Below, in pieces: positions 56,216 through 64,000 of a DNA stretch of 64,000 nt (the stretch's first letter is position 1; every line of letters begins with the position of its first letter). The translations under genes were made by a program, and so were the position numbers. The stretch is taken from NCBI GenBank assembly GCA_946965045.2, contig OX337238.1, positions 1,426,001 through 1,490,000 of the forward strand. The letters run 5' to 3'. The notes under the pieces are model-generated. The model worked only from the letters and a program-made list of their open reading frames with translations, did not search any database and was not told the origin of the DNA. The stretch is from Epithemia pelagica (taxonomy: Eukaryota > Bacillariophyta > Bacillariophyceae > Surirellales > Surirellaceae).

Positions 56216-56579
56216 GGTTTTGGTTGGTTGGTAGGAGTCTTGGTGCAATGATAGTTATACCCAAGAGTTGTCTTTGGTTTTGGGCAGTAGAGTATCTTTG
56301 GGTGAAACCACAACTGCCGCAAGTACGTGTTCTCAAGAATTTGAGGCGTCTTAAGCACGACTGATGCGATAACGGGCTACCTAAAAGCGACTTTGGTAGT
56401 ATTATGATCATATAGGTACTGTTGTCAGATACTGAATAGAACGGAAAGTACGAGTATAGAAGCAATTGTTAATAATGCTTTTGTGCCGATGACATCATCG
56501 ATTGATGATCTTCTCTCTCATTTCTGTCTCATTGCAGCACAGTGTTGCAATTTGCAACTTGCAACATACAACATATTGT
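56216..56579. promoter_or_regulatory. Shared divergent promoter region of the two monooxygenases
   Basis: About 364 bases between the two start codons, read outward in both directions. It probably holds both promoters and could co-regulate the pair. A pyrimidine stretch ending in CAG near 56537 resembles a 3' splice site, so an intron in the 5' leader of paralog 2 is possible. No defined motif could be assigned. Confidence 0.5.
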
Positions 56580-58472
56580 ATGGCAACAGTGTTGGATTCG
56601 AATCGAACAGTAGCACCGAGAGCTCCGCTCATTCGTCGTCCTAACATGATGGTTTCCTCTGTTTCGTCGTCGTGGTGGTGGTTCAACCTCGGCGTCGTCG
56701 GCGTCCTTGTCTGGTTTGGAGGGCGACAGTCGGTCCATGCCTTGTCGTCGTCGTCGTCGTCCGTGTCCTCGTCCCAGCAACCGCTTCCACGGTGTGTGGT
56801 TGTCGGTGGTGGTCCAGTTGGGTTGGCCACGGCCTTGACCTTGTCCAATCCGCCCCACCATTACAATGTCACGGTATTGGAACAATCCTCGACCGTCCAA
56901 CGGTACGATCCCACGCGCGCCTATTTGTACAATGTCAATCCTCGAGGATTGGAATGGCTCGAGGAATTTCCCGCCGCCGCTCGTCGCTTGATTCGAGACG
57001 GGGTGGATATTTCGCAGTATGGACCTATGGGAGCCTGTACCGTTCCGGCCAATCCACAGGAACCCATTGTCGGAATGCAAACCATGGGAGGTGTCTTTAA
57101 TACATCGAGAACGTTGGAGGATGCGGCCCCCCTCAACAACAAAGACGAGAATGATTCGTCTCCACCCTTTTTCAATCGCTCGTCCTCCATCTGGGTGCAA
57201 CGTCATCAAATGGTGCAATTGTTGTTGGAAACCTGTCACGAACAAGCCCAATCGTCCACCAGTTTGCGACGAGACGCGTCCTCGTCACCCATGATGCAGC
57301 AAGGATCCATTCAAGTCTTGCATGGCAAACAAGTGACGAATCTCGCGGAGGAGAATGACAACGGTTTGTTGCAAGTGCACTGTGCCGATGGAACCGAGTA
57401 TGCGGCTCACTTGGTGGTGGCGGCCGATGGCATTGATTCGCAGGTGCGAACCACCTTGGCCGCCGAATCGTCGACATTGTCCTCGTGGTTGCAGTCGCGG
57501 TCCCAAGACTTTCGGGTGCGCCAATTTGTGTCACCCTCGGCCGGGGTCAAACTCAAGTGTTTGCAATTTCCTCCTGGGTTTCCCTTGACCAATACGAGTC
57601 TGGAAGAGGATGTGATTCCCACCACATCCACGACGACCTATGTCATTCGATCCGTCAATACGGGCGACCAAGGATTGAGTTTGGGATTGTTGCCCGTCAA
57701 GGATCCGACCTTGATTCGACCGGCCAACATCATTACCCGACCCAACCACAAGATTTGGTCCCTCACGACGGGACCGGCAATCAAAGAGTACATGACAAAA
57801 TCCTTTCCCCGCTTGCAATGGGATGCCATTGTGCAGGACGAGGCGGAATGGGACCGCTTTGCCAAGGCGACGGGGACGACCTATCCCAAACCGCAATATT
57901 CCCCCGGGTCCGCCGTGGCGTCGCCCCACCATCCCGACACGGTCGGCATTGCCTTGGTGGGAGATGCCTGTCATGCCTTTCCACCCGATATTGGACAAGG
58001 CATTAATTCTGGTCTCAATGATGTCCTTGCCTTGGATCGGTGTTTGCAAGGCAAGGACGTGGTCACCAATCAACCCTTGACGACGACAACGACAACGAAT
58101 CGTCGTCCGACCCTCTCCGAGGCCTTGGAACGGTATCAAGCCAATCGTGGACCGGAACATGCCGCCTTGATTCGCTTGGCTCGATTTGGTGCTCCCTATC
58201 AATATCGACAATCCTGGTTGCGCGATCGGATTGGGGCCAAATTGTGGTTGGCCAATGTCATTTTGCGACAAGTCTTGACCAAAGTCACCAAGGGATGGAT
58301 TACACCCGCGGCCATGATTCAAACCTATCAAATCGAAACGGAACGACCCTATACCTATCGACAAGTCATGCAACAAGCCGATTCCACCACACTCAAATTG
58401 CAAGTCTTGGCCGCCGCCTGTTTGACAGTCGTGTGTTGGGCCATCAAAAGAGTGCTGCTAGGAGGACGGTAA
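56580..58472 (+). CDS. FAD-dependent monooxygenase (group A, kynurenine monooxygenase-like), paralog 2
   Basis: 630 codons from ATG 56580. In-frame ATGs at 56505 and 56646 are alternatives, and the last gives a neat leader before WWWFNLGVVGVLVWFGG. FAD motif VVVGGGPVGLATAL (about 73-86), DG motif AADGIDSQVR (about 280-289), GD motif VGDACHAFPPDIGQGIN (about 459-475). The C-terminal segment LAAACLTVVCWAI is likely a membrane anchor. It is collinear with paralog 1 along its whole length, but with a short Asp/Asn stretch where paralog 1 has the acidic insert. Residues about 355-452 are the source of the fragment repeated in every tandem unit. Class A hydroxylation chemistry is inferred from the motifs; the substrate is not known. 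Confidence 0.9.
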   Translation: MATVLDSNRTVAPRAPLIRRPNMMVSSVSSSWWWFNLGVVGVLVWFGGRQSVHALSSSSSSVSSSQQPLPRCVVVGGGPVGLATALTLSNPPHHYNVTVLEQSSTVQRYDPTRAYLYNVNPRGLEWLEEFPAAARRLIRDGVDISQYGPMGACTVPANPQEPIVGMQTMGGVFNTSRTLEDAAPLNNKDENDSSPPFFNRSSSIWVQRHQMVQLLLETCHEQAQSSTSLRRDASSSPMMQQGSIQVLHGKQVTNLAEENDNGLLQVHCADGTEYAAHLVVAADGIDSQVRTTLAAESSTLSSWLQSRSQDFRVRQFVSPSAGVKLKCLQFPPGFPLTNTSLEEDVIPTTSTTTYVIRSVNTGDQGLSLGLLPVKDPTLIRPANIITRPNHKIWSLTTGPAIKEYMTKSFPRLQWDAIVQDEAEWDRFAKATGTTYPKPQYSPGSAVASPHHPDTVGIALVGDACHAFPPDIGQGINSGLNDVLALDRCLQGKDVVTNQPLTTTTTTNRRPTLSEALERYQANRGPEHAALIRLARFGAPYQYRQSWLRDRIGAKLWLANVILRQVLTKVTKGWITPAAMIQTYQIETERPYTYRQVMQQADSTTLKLQVLAAACLTVVCWAIKRVLLGGR

Positions 58473-59494
58473 CGAAGGACGATACCCGTGTGTTTGTTGG
58501 GAGGTTTTGCAAGGGTTCGTGTGTAATGGTAGAACCGTACCAAGTGAAATAATGTGTGTGTTTGGTCCACGCTTGTGTGTGTTTCCATATCCCCCTTTTA
58601 GAAAACTAGGACGTTCCACACAAGCGAGTGTGTGACGCGTTTGGGTGCGGAAACGTCGGTAGGTTCGATTGTGCGGCCGTACGATCACGGCTCTGGCAAT
58701 ACTATATGTTTGCCATGTGGCTGAAACAAGTTTTTACTACTCAACCCAGACAACACGTCCACCAATCCCGCTACCGACCATTGCGGGGAGTCTCCCACCC
58801 GCGTTCTTCAAGTAGTATTGTTTGGGTGGTAACAAATGATCGGCCAAGGGTCGTGGTCGACCGCAAAATTGTGTCGTAGCAACAGCATCACACATGCCAA
58901 GAAACGACAGGATGGAACCCTCATGACAATCACAGCAACCACCATGTCAAGAAACAGGAATGGAACTGCCCTGTCACGAACAGGAAAAGTACTCTGCACT
59001 ATACGCTGCAATCGGTATGGACACAAAATGGCGACCAACCGGATTGCCCTTGACTAATACGACATATACGAAACTCTTCCTTTTTTTGGAATTCACCACT
59101 GTCGGATTCGGGCGTCTACCGATCCATGGACCATGACTCTGTGTTTGTGGACCATGACTCAGATTCGTGTCTCACACACAACCGCACAACCACACGGTGG
59201 TGGCACTGTCCCACAACTGTCAGGCCAAAGCGCAGTACCACTTGTAGACACACAAAAGCTGTATACTCATGATTTTACGACTATCCTGGTCCGCGTTATA
59301 CGCTGGGGGAATCGTCGACCGGAGCGATGGGTTTAGAGACACACAAAAGCTGGGTCATTCCTTCCACGCCTTTGACAACAAACAAGCAAATTCTATCTTG
59401 CAACATGTTCTTTCTACTTTTGAGCAACTACTTACTACGTTCAAGGAGTGCAATCGAACATAGAAAACAAGTCAACGACTTGAGAACAAAACGT
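58473..59494. other. Intergenic region, source of the unit's inverted block
   Basis: No convincing gene. From about 58.71 kb rightward it matches unit 5341 down to 4623 in inverted orientation with many small differences. It contains a doubled GACCATGACTC near 59126-59160 and the direct repeat listed at 59246-59352. Open frames on either strand are short and not shared with the unit. Confidence 0.6.
59246..59352. repeat. 16-bp direct repeat enclosing a 75-bp insert
   Basis: AGACACACAAAAGCTG occurs at 59246-59261 and again at 59337-59352, enclosing 75 bases absent from the unit, which has only one copy of the 16-mer (reverse strand, near 4769-4785). Looks like a duplication with filler DNA or a very small insertion. 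Confidence 0.6.
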
Positions 59495-60060
59495 CTACGC
59501 TTCGTCCTTCCCTTCATCACCACGGTGCGTATTGGGCCTTGCGCGTTTACGAGCTGATGTCGATTTGGACAAGGGTAAAATATCAGCATGTTGAATATCC
59601 ATTCCTTCCTGAAAATGATACCATCCGCTGGGTTGCTGCTGACAGAGTTGACGAAAACACCACGAATTCCTATGATCCATAAGTGGTAATGTCCCACAGG
59701 ACGGATAGCCCCATCCACCAATCACGGCAATTTGATTGACAGCAGCCACCATACTCTGAATCGCGGGAGATTCCACACGCAGTTGCGGTGGTATCCAAGA
59801 AATGCACGCTTCGAATTTCTCCTTCCGCCACAACCAGACAAGATCCCACGGCAACCATTCCACAACACCTTTGTGCATTGGAAAGCACCAAATCAGAATG
59901 AGTCATCCAAGTTGACGAGAAGGAAATGACTGAAGACTGAGTGTCGTCTTTCCTCTCCTCTGCAAAGTCCAAATACTCCACGGAATCATGTCTTTCCTCG
60001 CCATTTTGGCCTCCACCGACAAAGATGCTGTGGCCAACAAGGCAACCAGTTGTTGTTCGC
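59495..60060 (-). pseudogene. Kelch-repeat pseudogene, flank copy (3' part)
   Basis: Matches unit kelch bases about 4060-4622 in inverted orientation. It keeps the 10 bases deleted in the units, so its frame runs through TWMTHSDLVLSNAQRCCGMV. It is broken in a different place (near 59790, frame change after FLDTTATACGI). It retains the doublets FVGGGQN and IAVIGGWGYP and the basic tail. The first four-fifths of the propeller upstream of 60060 are missing. Confidence 0.75.
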
Positions 60061-60094
60061 CGTGAATCATGATTGCACTGCACTACCGAAAGCC

Positions 60095-60195
60095 TCAATC
60101 ATGCCGCGGAGGCTTTCGATGAAAAAACCCATTCCTGGTACACCTGGAACGACTGTTCCAGTACCCACACCGGTCCCGTTGCGGAGTTGCTTGAG
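60095..60195 (-). pseudogene. Relic of a second STAND-ATPase tail
   Basis: About 90 bases resemble 60400-60500 of the neighbouring gene. The minus-strand reading LEQSFQVYQEW parallels LEQSLKLYQEW, the TPR-like C-terminal motif of the ATPase. No further parts are recognisable. It probably remains from a tandem duplication of the ATPase gene. The following 200 bases (60196-60396) hold nothing I can identify. Confidence 0.5.
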
Positions 60196-60396
60196 CATGT
60201 GAGAAATACCCGTCAGTGTTTAGGATTGCCCGTGTTTGCCAATATCCACAGCCACACCAAGGTCCGTTGGGATTTTGTGATCCAGAGCGGATGCCACACT
60301 ATCATACCTCTCTCTTCCCAGAATGGTCGTGCCAGCTGGTTCCGGTAGGATTGGAGGGGCAGTGTTTGGTCCAGTTGGCAGCAGCCGTTCCTGATA

Positions 60397-61739
60397 CTAT
60401 GCCGCGAGTTCCTTGACTTTGACCGTTGCACCCCATTCCTGGTACAACTTGAGCGACTGTTCCAGATATTCTTTTCCCCAGTACTCGTCCCGGTGCGGAG
60501 GTTGCAACAGGAATCGTCCCGCACGCTCATATGCTAGAGCGCCGTGGTGACAAAGACCAGCTCGAACCAACGACGCAATGGCTTTCTCATACAAGCCCTT
60601 GACCATATCCACTTTTTGTGGTTGGCGTACGGGCCATCCATTCGGCCTCCACAAGTTGCAACAATGGAAAACTATTCAGAGAATTCATTTTTCTCAAATC
60701 CTTCCTTCCATTTCGAAATAACCGCAGATACTTGGACTGACCCGTTTCCTTATAGGATACAGCCTCCAAGACCATCCAAGAAAGCGAACAGGTAGTTTCC
60801 ATAGTGTGAAACGACAAACCGTCGGCGTTTCGGTGGAAGGACCACGATGCTGTTCATTGCGTCCTCAAGGAATTCCACATCATTGAGGATGATAGCAAGA
60901 GAAAGACGATAATACCGAAGTATCATGCGACCCAGGGATCGCTCAAACACTGGTATGAGCTCTGCATCATCGAATATGTTGAGATACAAAGCCTTCTCCC
61001 AAGACAAGTCACGAGGATTATCACACTGTCCAGTAAGATTAAGTGCCAGGAGCAGAGGGGCAATCTCATAGGCCGCATGCTTTTGCTGATTCAACAACTT
61101 TAACTGGCCGATAAAGTTCTTCATGTCCGACACGTAGGGTTTCAGGGGGAGACCACAGCAAATGTATAAGTTGGCGTACTCGGTGAGGCACAGAACACCG
61201 TAAAAGATATCGCCTCTTTTGAGGCCGATACGGTAACCACACAAAGTTGGATCTAACGCAGATGGCAGAGGTTTCTTGAAATGAAAGCACATAACTTGCG
61301 TAAAAGCAATGGTGGACGGACTGGGATCTTGGTAATTGTCGACTTGCAATGCCAGTTCTGAAAAGCGAAGAGCTTCTTGTCTATGTCCTGTTGTTGATAG
61401 GAGTTGGGCGTAGGAAGCATATGTATTTGAGGTTTCTCGGCATGACCCATACTTCAATGTAAGCTCCATCAGCTTGCAGTCGATCAAACCACTACCTATA
61501 GCATCTTCGGTTCCGAACGTAAACATCAACGTTGACACAAGAATTTGTATGGCTTTCTTGATGTGCATCTCTGAAATGGGGGGAAGATTGAGCAAATCAT
61601 GGTTCGATTTCCCACGAAGCATTCGCTTTATTCGCTTTGACTCAATCAACAAATACACATAGGACGAGGGCCGTAGATGTACACAAACCGCTGCCAAGGC
61701 TTCCCTTGATTTTTGCAACCCGTTCTTAGATTTGTCCAA
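60397..61739 (-). pseudogene. Frameshifted TPR-like C-terminal part of the STAND ATPase
   Basis: Continuation of the ATPase gene in other frames. The reading LDKSKNGLQKSREAL follows the stop at 61754 once a 14-base stretch (about 61740-61753) is passed over. Further frame changes lie near 60770 (before SYKETGQSKYLRLF) and near 60650 (before QPQKVDMVKGLYEKAIAS). The final part, with ALAYERAGRFLL and LEQSLKLYQEWGATVKV, is a well-known ending of predicted ATPases with TPR-like repeats, such as those fused to kinases or sensor domains. Three separate breaks argue for a decaying gene, although sequencing error or unrecognised introns remain possible. No GT-AG intron fits the first break. Confidence 0.65.
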
Positions 61740-61753
61740 CTCTAAGATGCATG

Positions 61754-63562
61754 TTATAGGGCATGAATTGCCAATGCAGCAGCTTTATCTTCGGAGTGTC
61801 GTGAATGCTTGACCATGGCTTCAACTAGAGCATTGCTGCGAGTAGGATTATTTCGCATCGACTCCATCTCGGCTAATCGATGATGCACCTCCATCACTAC
61901 ATCATAAGAGCTTGTCCAATCAGTATCCAGAATGAGTTTAAAAGCCTTGTTCAAGAACTCCATAACCAAACCCTCCGCAGATCTCTTTCGAGCCATTCTA
62001 CTCGCCTCCAAATTCAATTTTATCAAGAGAACACGGTCGTCGTCTTGATCACAGATTGAAGTACCGCGGTTCAGTTGGTCCGCAATCAGCATGACATACG
62101 TAGACTTGCCTCCATAAAGCTCATAAAGATATTTTCCAATGGTATAGTGAAGGGAACTCCGTCTCGGACCCTGCAAAATGAGCTCGTAGGCAAATTGACG
62201 AATCCGGTCATGAGAAAATTTAATTGAAGATCCAACAGTCTCAATCAAGTTCTCACTTTCAGCAAGTGCAATAATATGGTCAAAGTTGTAATCCTCTCCC
62301 TCAATGGTTTTTTCCTCCAATGACGGGGAAAGGGGAGCTTCTCCACCTCCCAAATCCATTCCAGATAGGGAATCATCAATACGATCCAACAATGCTTTGT
62401 TGCTGTATACACTTTGAAGCAAACTCCGATCTAGTTGGAAACCAAGACAAGCCGCCAAATACAACAACCGTCGAACTTCAGGAACCACGCCTTCGAGACG
62501 GCGCGTCACTATCTCGGCAACATTCTCCGACACACTTGTGGTTGCTAAAATCTCAGATATGTTCCATGTCCATGCTCCCTGCAAAGGGTTGTAAAGCAAA
62601 ACTTGCTCATGTTCCGGCATCTGAACAAATTGAACGACAAAGAAGGGATTGCCCATGGTTTTTCGATGAACGACAGATTCCAGGTCAAGTAGCAACGCTT
62701 CTTCCTTTTCGTCACGGTAGTTCAGTGAAAGAGCAGACGCCAGCAGATCACAGATCGAGTTCATATTCAAATTTGATACAGCAACATTTTCAATTTGGAC
62801 CATTGTCAAACTCTCCAGAAAGGGCTTGACAAGATTCTGTGTACCCTCATCTTCGTCGCGATATCCACCCAGCAACAACAGATTATGAGCATCCGCATCA
62901 TTCACAATTGCCGAGAGTACATCAAGTGAGTTTGGGTCAGCCCATTGCATGTCATCAATAAACAAAATGACCGGTCGCATGGAGGAACAGAAGGACTTGA
63001 AGAACGCTCTGAACGCCAGAGCGACGCGTTTTGAAGCAAGCACCAATCTCTTCACTTCTGATTGTTGATGCGACAGGCGATGCCTCAAGTTTTCATCCGA
63101 TGTGTCGTCATAGTCGGCGGCTGTGTCAGATTTATCACCAAGCATGACTTCACCTAAGCTTGGAACCACTTCCGTCAGGATTTTCCCTTCAGTTTCCAGA
63201 AACATTTTCATGGTATCCAGAGCTTCGTCGTTTTCTCGTCCATTATCCGCCAAACTCTTGACGATTTGGGCCGCCAGAGAATCCAAGGCATGAACAAGAG
63301 CGGAATATGGTATGGAAGAATCCAAGTACTGATCAAACTTCCCTTCCAAAAAGTACAATTTCTCATTTTCGACCAGCATATTGTCTGATGATTCTTTTAT
63401 CACTCGACATAGAGACGTTTTGCCTGAACCTGACAATCCATGAACAAAACAAGCTTGAACAGGCGCGTTTTCGACAAAAAGGCGTTGCCTGATGTCACAT
63501 AGCTTCTCGATTTCGTCTTTTCTCCCAAACAAGTTGCCGTTGAGGCATAATTTCCATTTCAT
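61754..63562 (-). CDS. STAND/AAA_16-type ATPase, N-terminal 602 codons
   Basis: ATG at 63560-63562, preceded by an in-frame TGA, and the frame stops at 61754. The start LFGRKDEIEKL is the typical entry of AAA_16 modules. Walker A is GLSGSGKT (42-49). Walker B is VILFIDDMQWADP (198-210), with the usual DDxQWAD. Later come a sensor-like YRDED and a winged-helix-like region (about 340-480). Such ATPases act as signalling switches, usually with a C-terminal TPR-like region and often with a kinase or cyclase partner. Here the tail is frameshifted (see 60397-61739), so the product would be truncated. The nucleotide-binding core looks intact. Confidence 0.8.
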   Translation of the reverse strand: MKWKLCLNGNLFGRKDEIEKLCDIRQRLFVENAPVQACFVHGLSGSGKTSLCRVIKESSDNMLVENEKLYFLEGKFDQYLDSSIPYSALVHALDSLAAQIVKSLADNGRENDEALDTMKMFLETEGKILTEVVPSLGEVMLGDKSDTAADYDDTSDENLRHRLSHQQSEVKRLVLASKRVALAFRAFFKSFCSSMRPVILFIDDMQWADPNSLDVLSAIVNDADAHNLLLLGGYRDEDEGTQNLVKPFLESLTMVQIENVAVSNLNMNSICDLLASALSLNYRDEKEEALLLDLESVVHRKTMGNPFFVVQFVQMPEHEQVLLYNPLQGAWTWNISEILATTSVSENVAEIVTRRLEGVVPEVRRLLYLAACLGFQLDRSLLQSVYSNKALLDRIDDSLSGMDLGGGEAPLSPSLEEKTIEGEDYNFDHIIALAESENLIETVGSSIKFSHDRIRQFAYELILQGPRRSSLHYTIGKYLYELYGGKSTYVMLIADQLNRGTSICDQDDDRVLLIKLNLEASRMARKRSAEGLVMEFLNKAFKLILDTDWTSSYDVVMEVHHRLAEMESMRNNPTRSNALVEAMVKHSRHSEDKAAALAIHAL

Positions 63563-64000
63563 TGTTCCGTACCATCATTAGCTACAAACGCGGCTGTGTT
63601 TTGGTTTTCTTTTAGAAATCCTGTGGTTCGTCGCAATCGTAAACACAAATGTACCATGGTCGATTGTTTGTAATTCGGAAAATAGGGGGACGAAATAGTT
63701 TGGGTCCCTTTTTACGCAACGGGGGAGGAAAAAGGGGGTTGAGAAAGGATCACAGATACAGATACCTTAGCAATCATAGCTTGTTAGATCCGAAATGTTT
63801 TCACAATGAGAGATCCAAAGTCGAGACCTTGATCAAACGTGGCACTTTTTTGGCTCATAAGGTAACATGTCGAGCGAGAACCAACCCATGGCAACGCCAC
63901 TCCACAATTGTACTTACAGCCGCTCCAAGCTGCTGTAGTTTGTCATACGCACAATCAAATCCCATTAAAGGTATTCAGGAAACGATAGTAACCGCCACCA
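63563..64000. other. Upstream region of the STAND ATPase
   Basis: No gene seen in 438 bases to the window edge. It contains a purine-rich stretch near 63718-63745. It presumably includes the promoter of the minus-strand ATPase. Confidence 0.4.

Noticed and set aside
1-64000. CRISPR arrays, rRNA genes, integrases or reverse transcriptases
   Set aside because: None of the sequence or protein motifs for these were seen on either strand.

Overview
The window looks like nuclear DNA of a photosynthetic stramenopile, most likely a diatom. The grounds are mostly indirect: long intron-poor genes with eukaryotic leaders, Asn- and Ser-rich low-complexity stretches, a NACHT/STAND-like ATPase of a style common in diatoms, kelch proteins and membrane-anchored FAD monooxygenases. 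No rRNA, tRNA, CRISPR, plasmid or bacterial operon signal was found. The taxon is an inference.

Bases 1 to 50390 are a head-to-tail tandem array of an 8202-bp unit: six full units plus a seventh that stops after 1179 bases. The array also continues off the left edge of the window. Units are nearly identical and differ by scattered single bases. Each unit contains, in order: a gene-free stretch with two related insertion elements, X1 (297 bp) and X2 (766 bp), each flanked by a target-site duplication; a broken kelch-repeat gene (+); a short antisense fragment of an FAD monooxygenase gene; and one intact 789-codon gene on the minus strand. That gene appears to join an unrecognised N-terminal region, a PD-(D/E)XK nuclease-like segment and a protein-kinase-like domain. 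This recalls the nuclease-kinase proteins of the Crinkler-type families. There are six complete copies, and the 5' end of a seventh lies at base 1.

Bases 50391 to 64000 are single-copy flank. A diverged copy of parts of the unit (50698-51684) lacks both insertion elements and shows their empty sites. Then come an SLC17-like MFS transporter (+), a small cysteine-rich ORF (-), two paralogous FAD monooxygenases transcribed head to head from a shared 364-bp region, a kelch pseudogene (-), and a STAND-type ATPase (-) whose TPR-like tail is broken by frameshifts.

The unit is a patchwork of this flank. Unit bases 1483-3322 (minus X2) match the left flank in direct orientation. Unit bases about 4060-5651 match the right flank (60.06 down to 57.64 kb) in inverted orientation. 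The nuclease-kinase gene has no counterpart in the visible flank. The simplest history is that rearranged local DNA, two transposon-like insertions and a foreign or distant gene were joined, and the product was then amplified in tandem.
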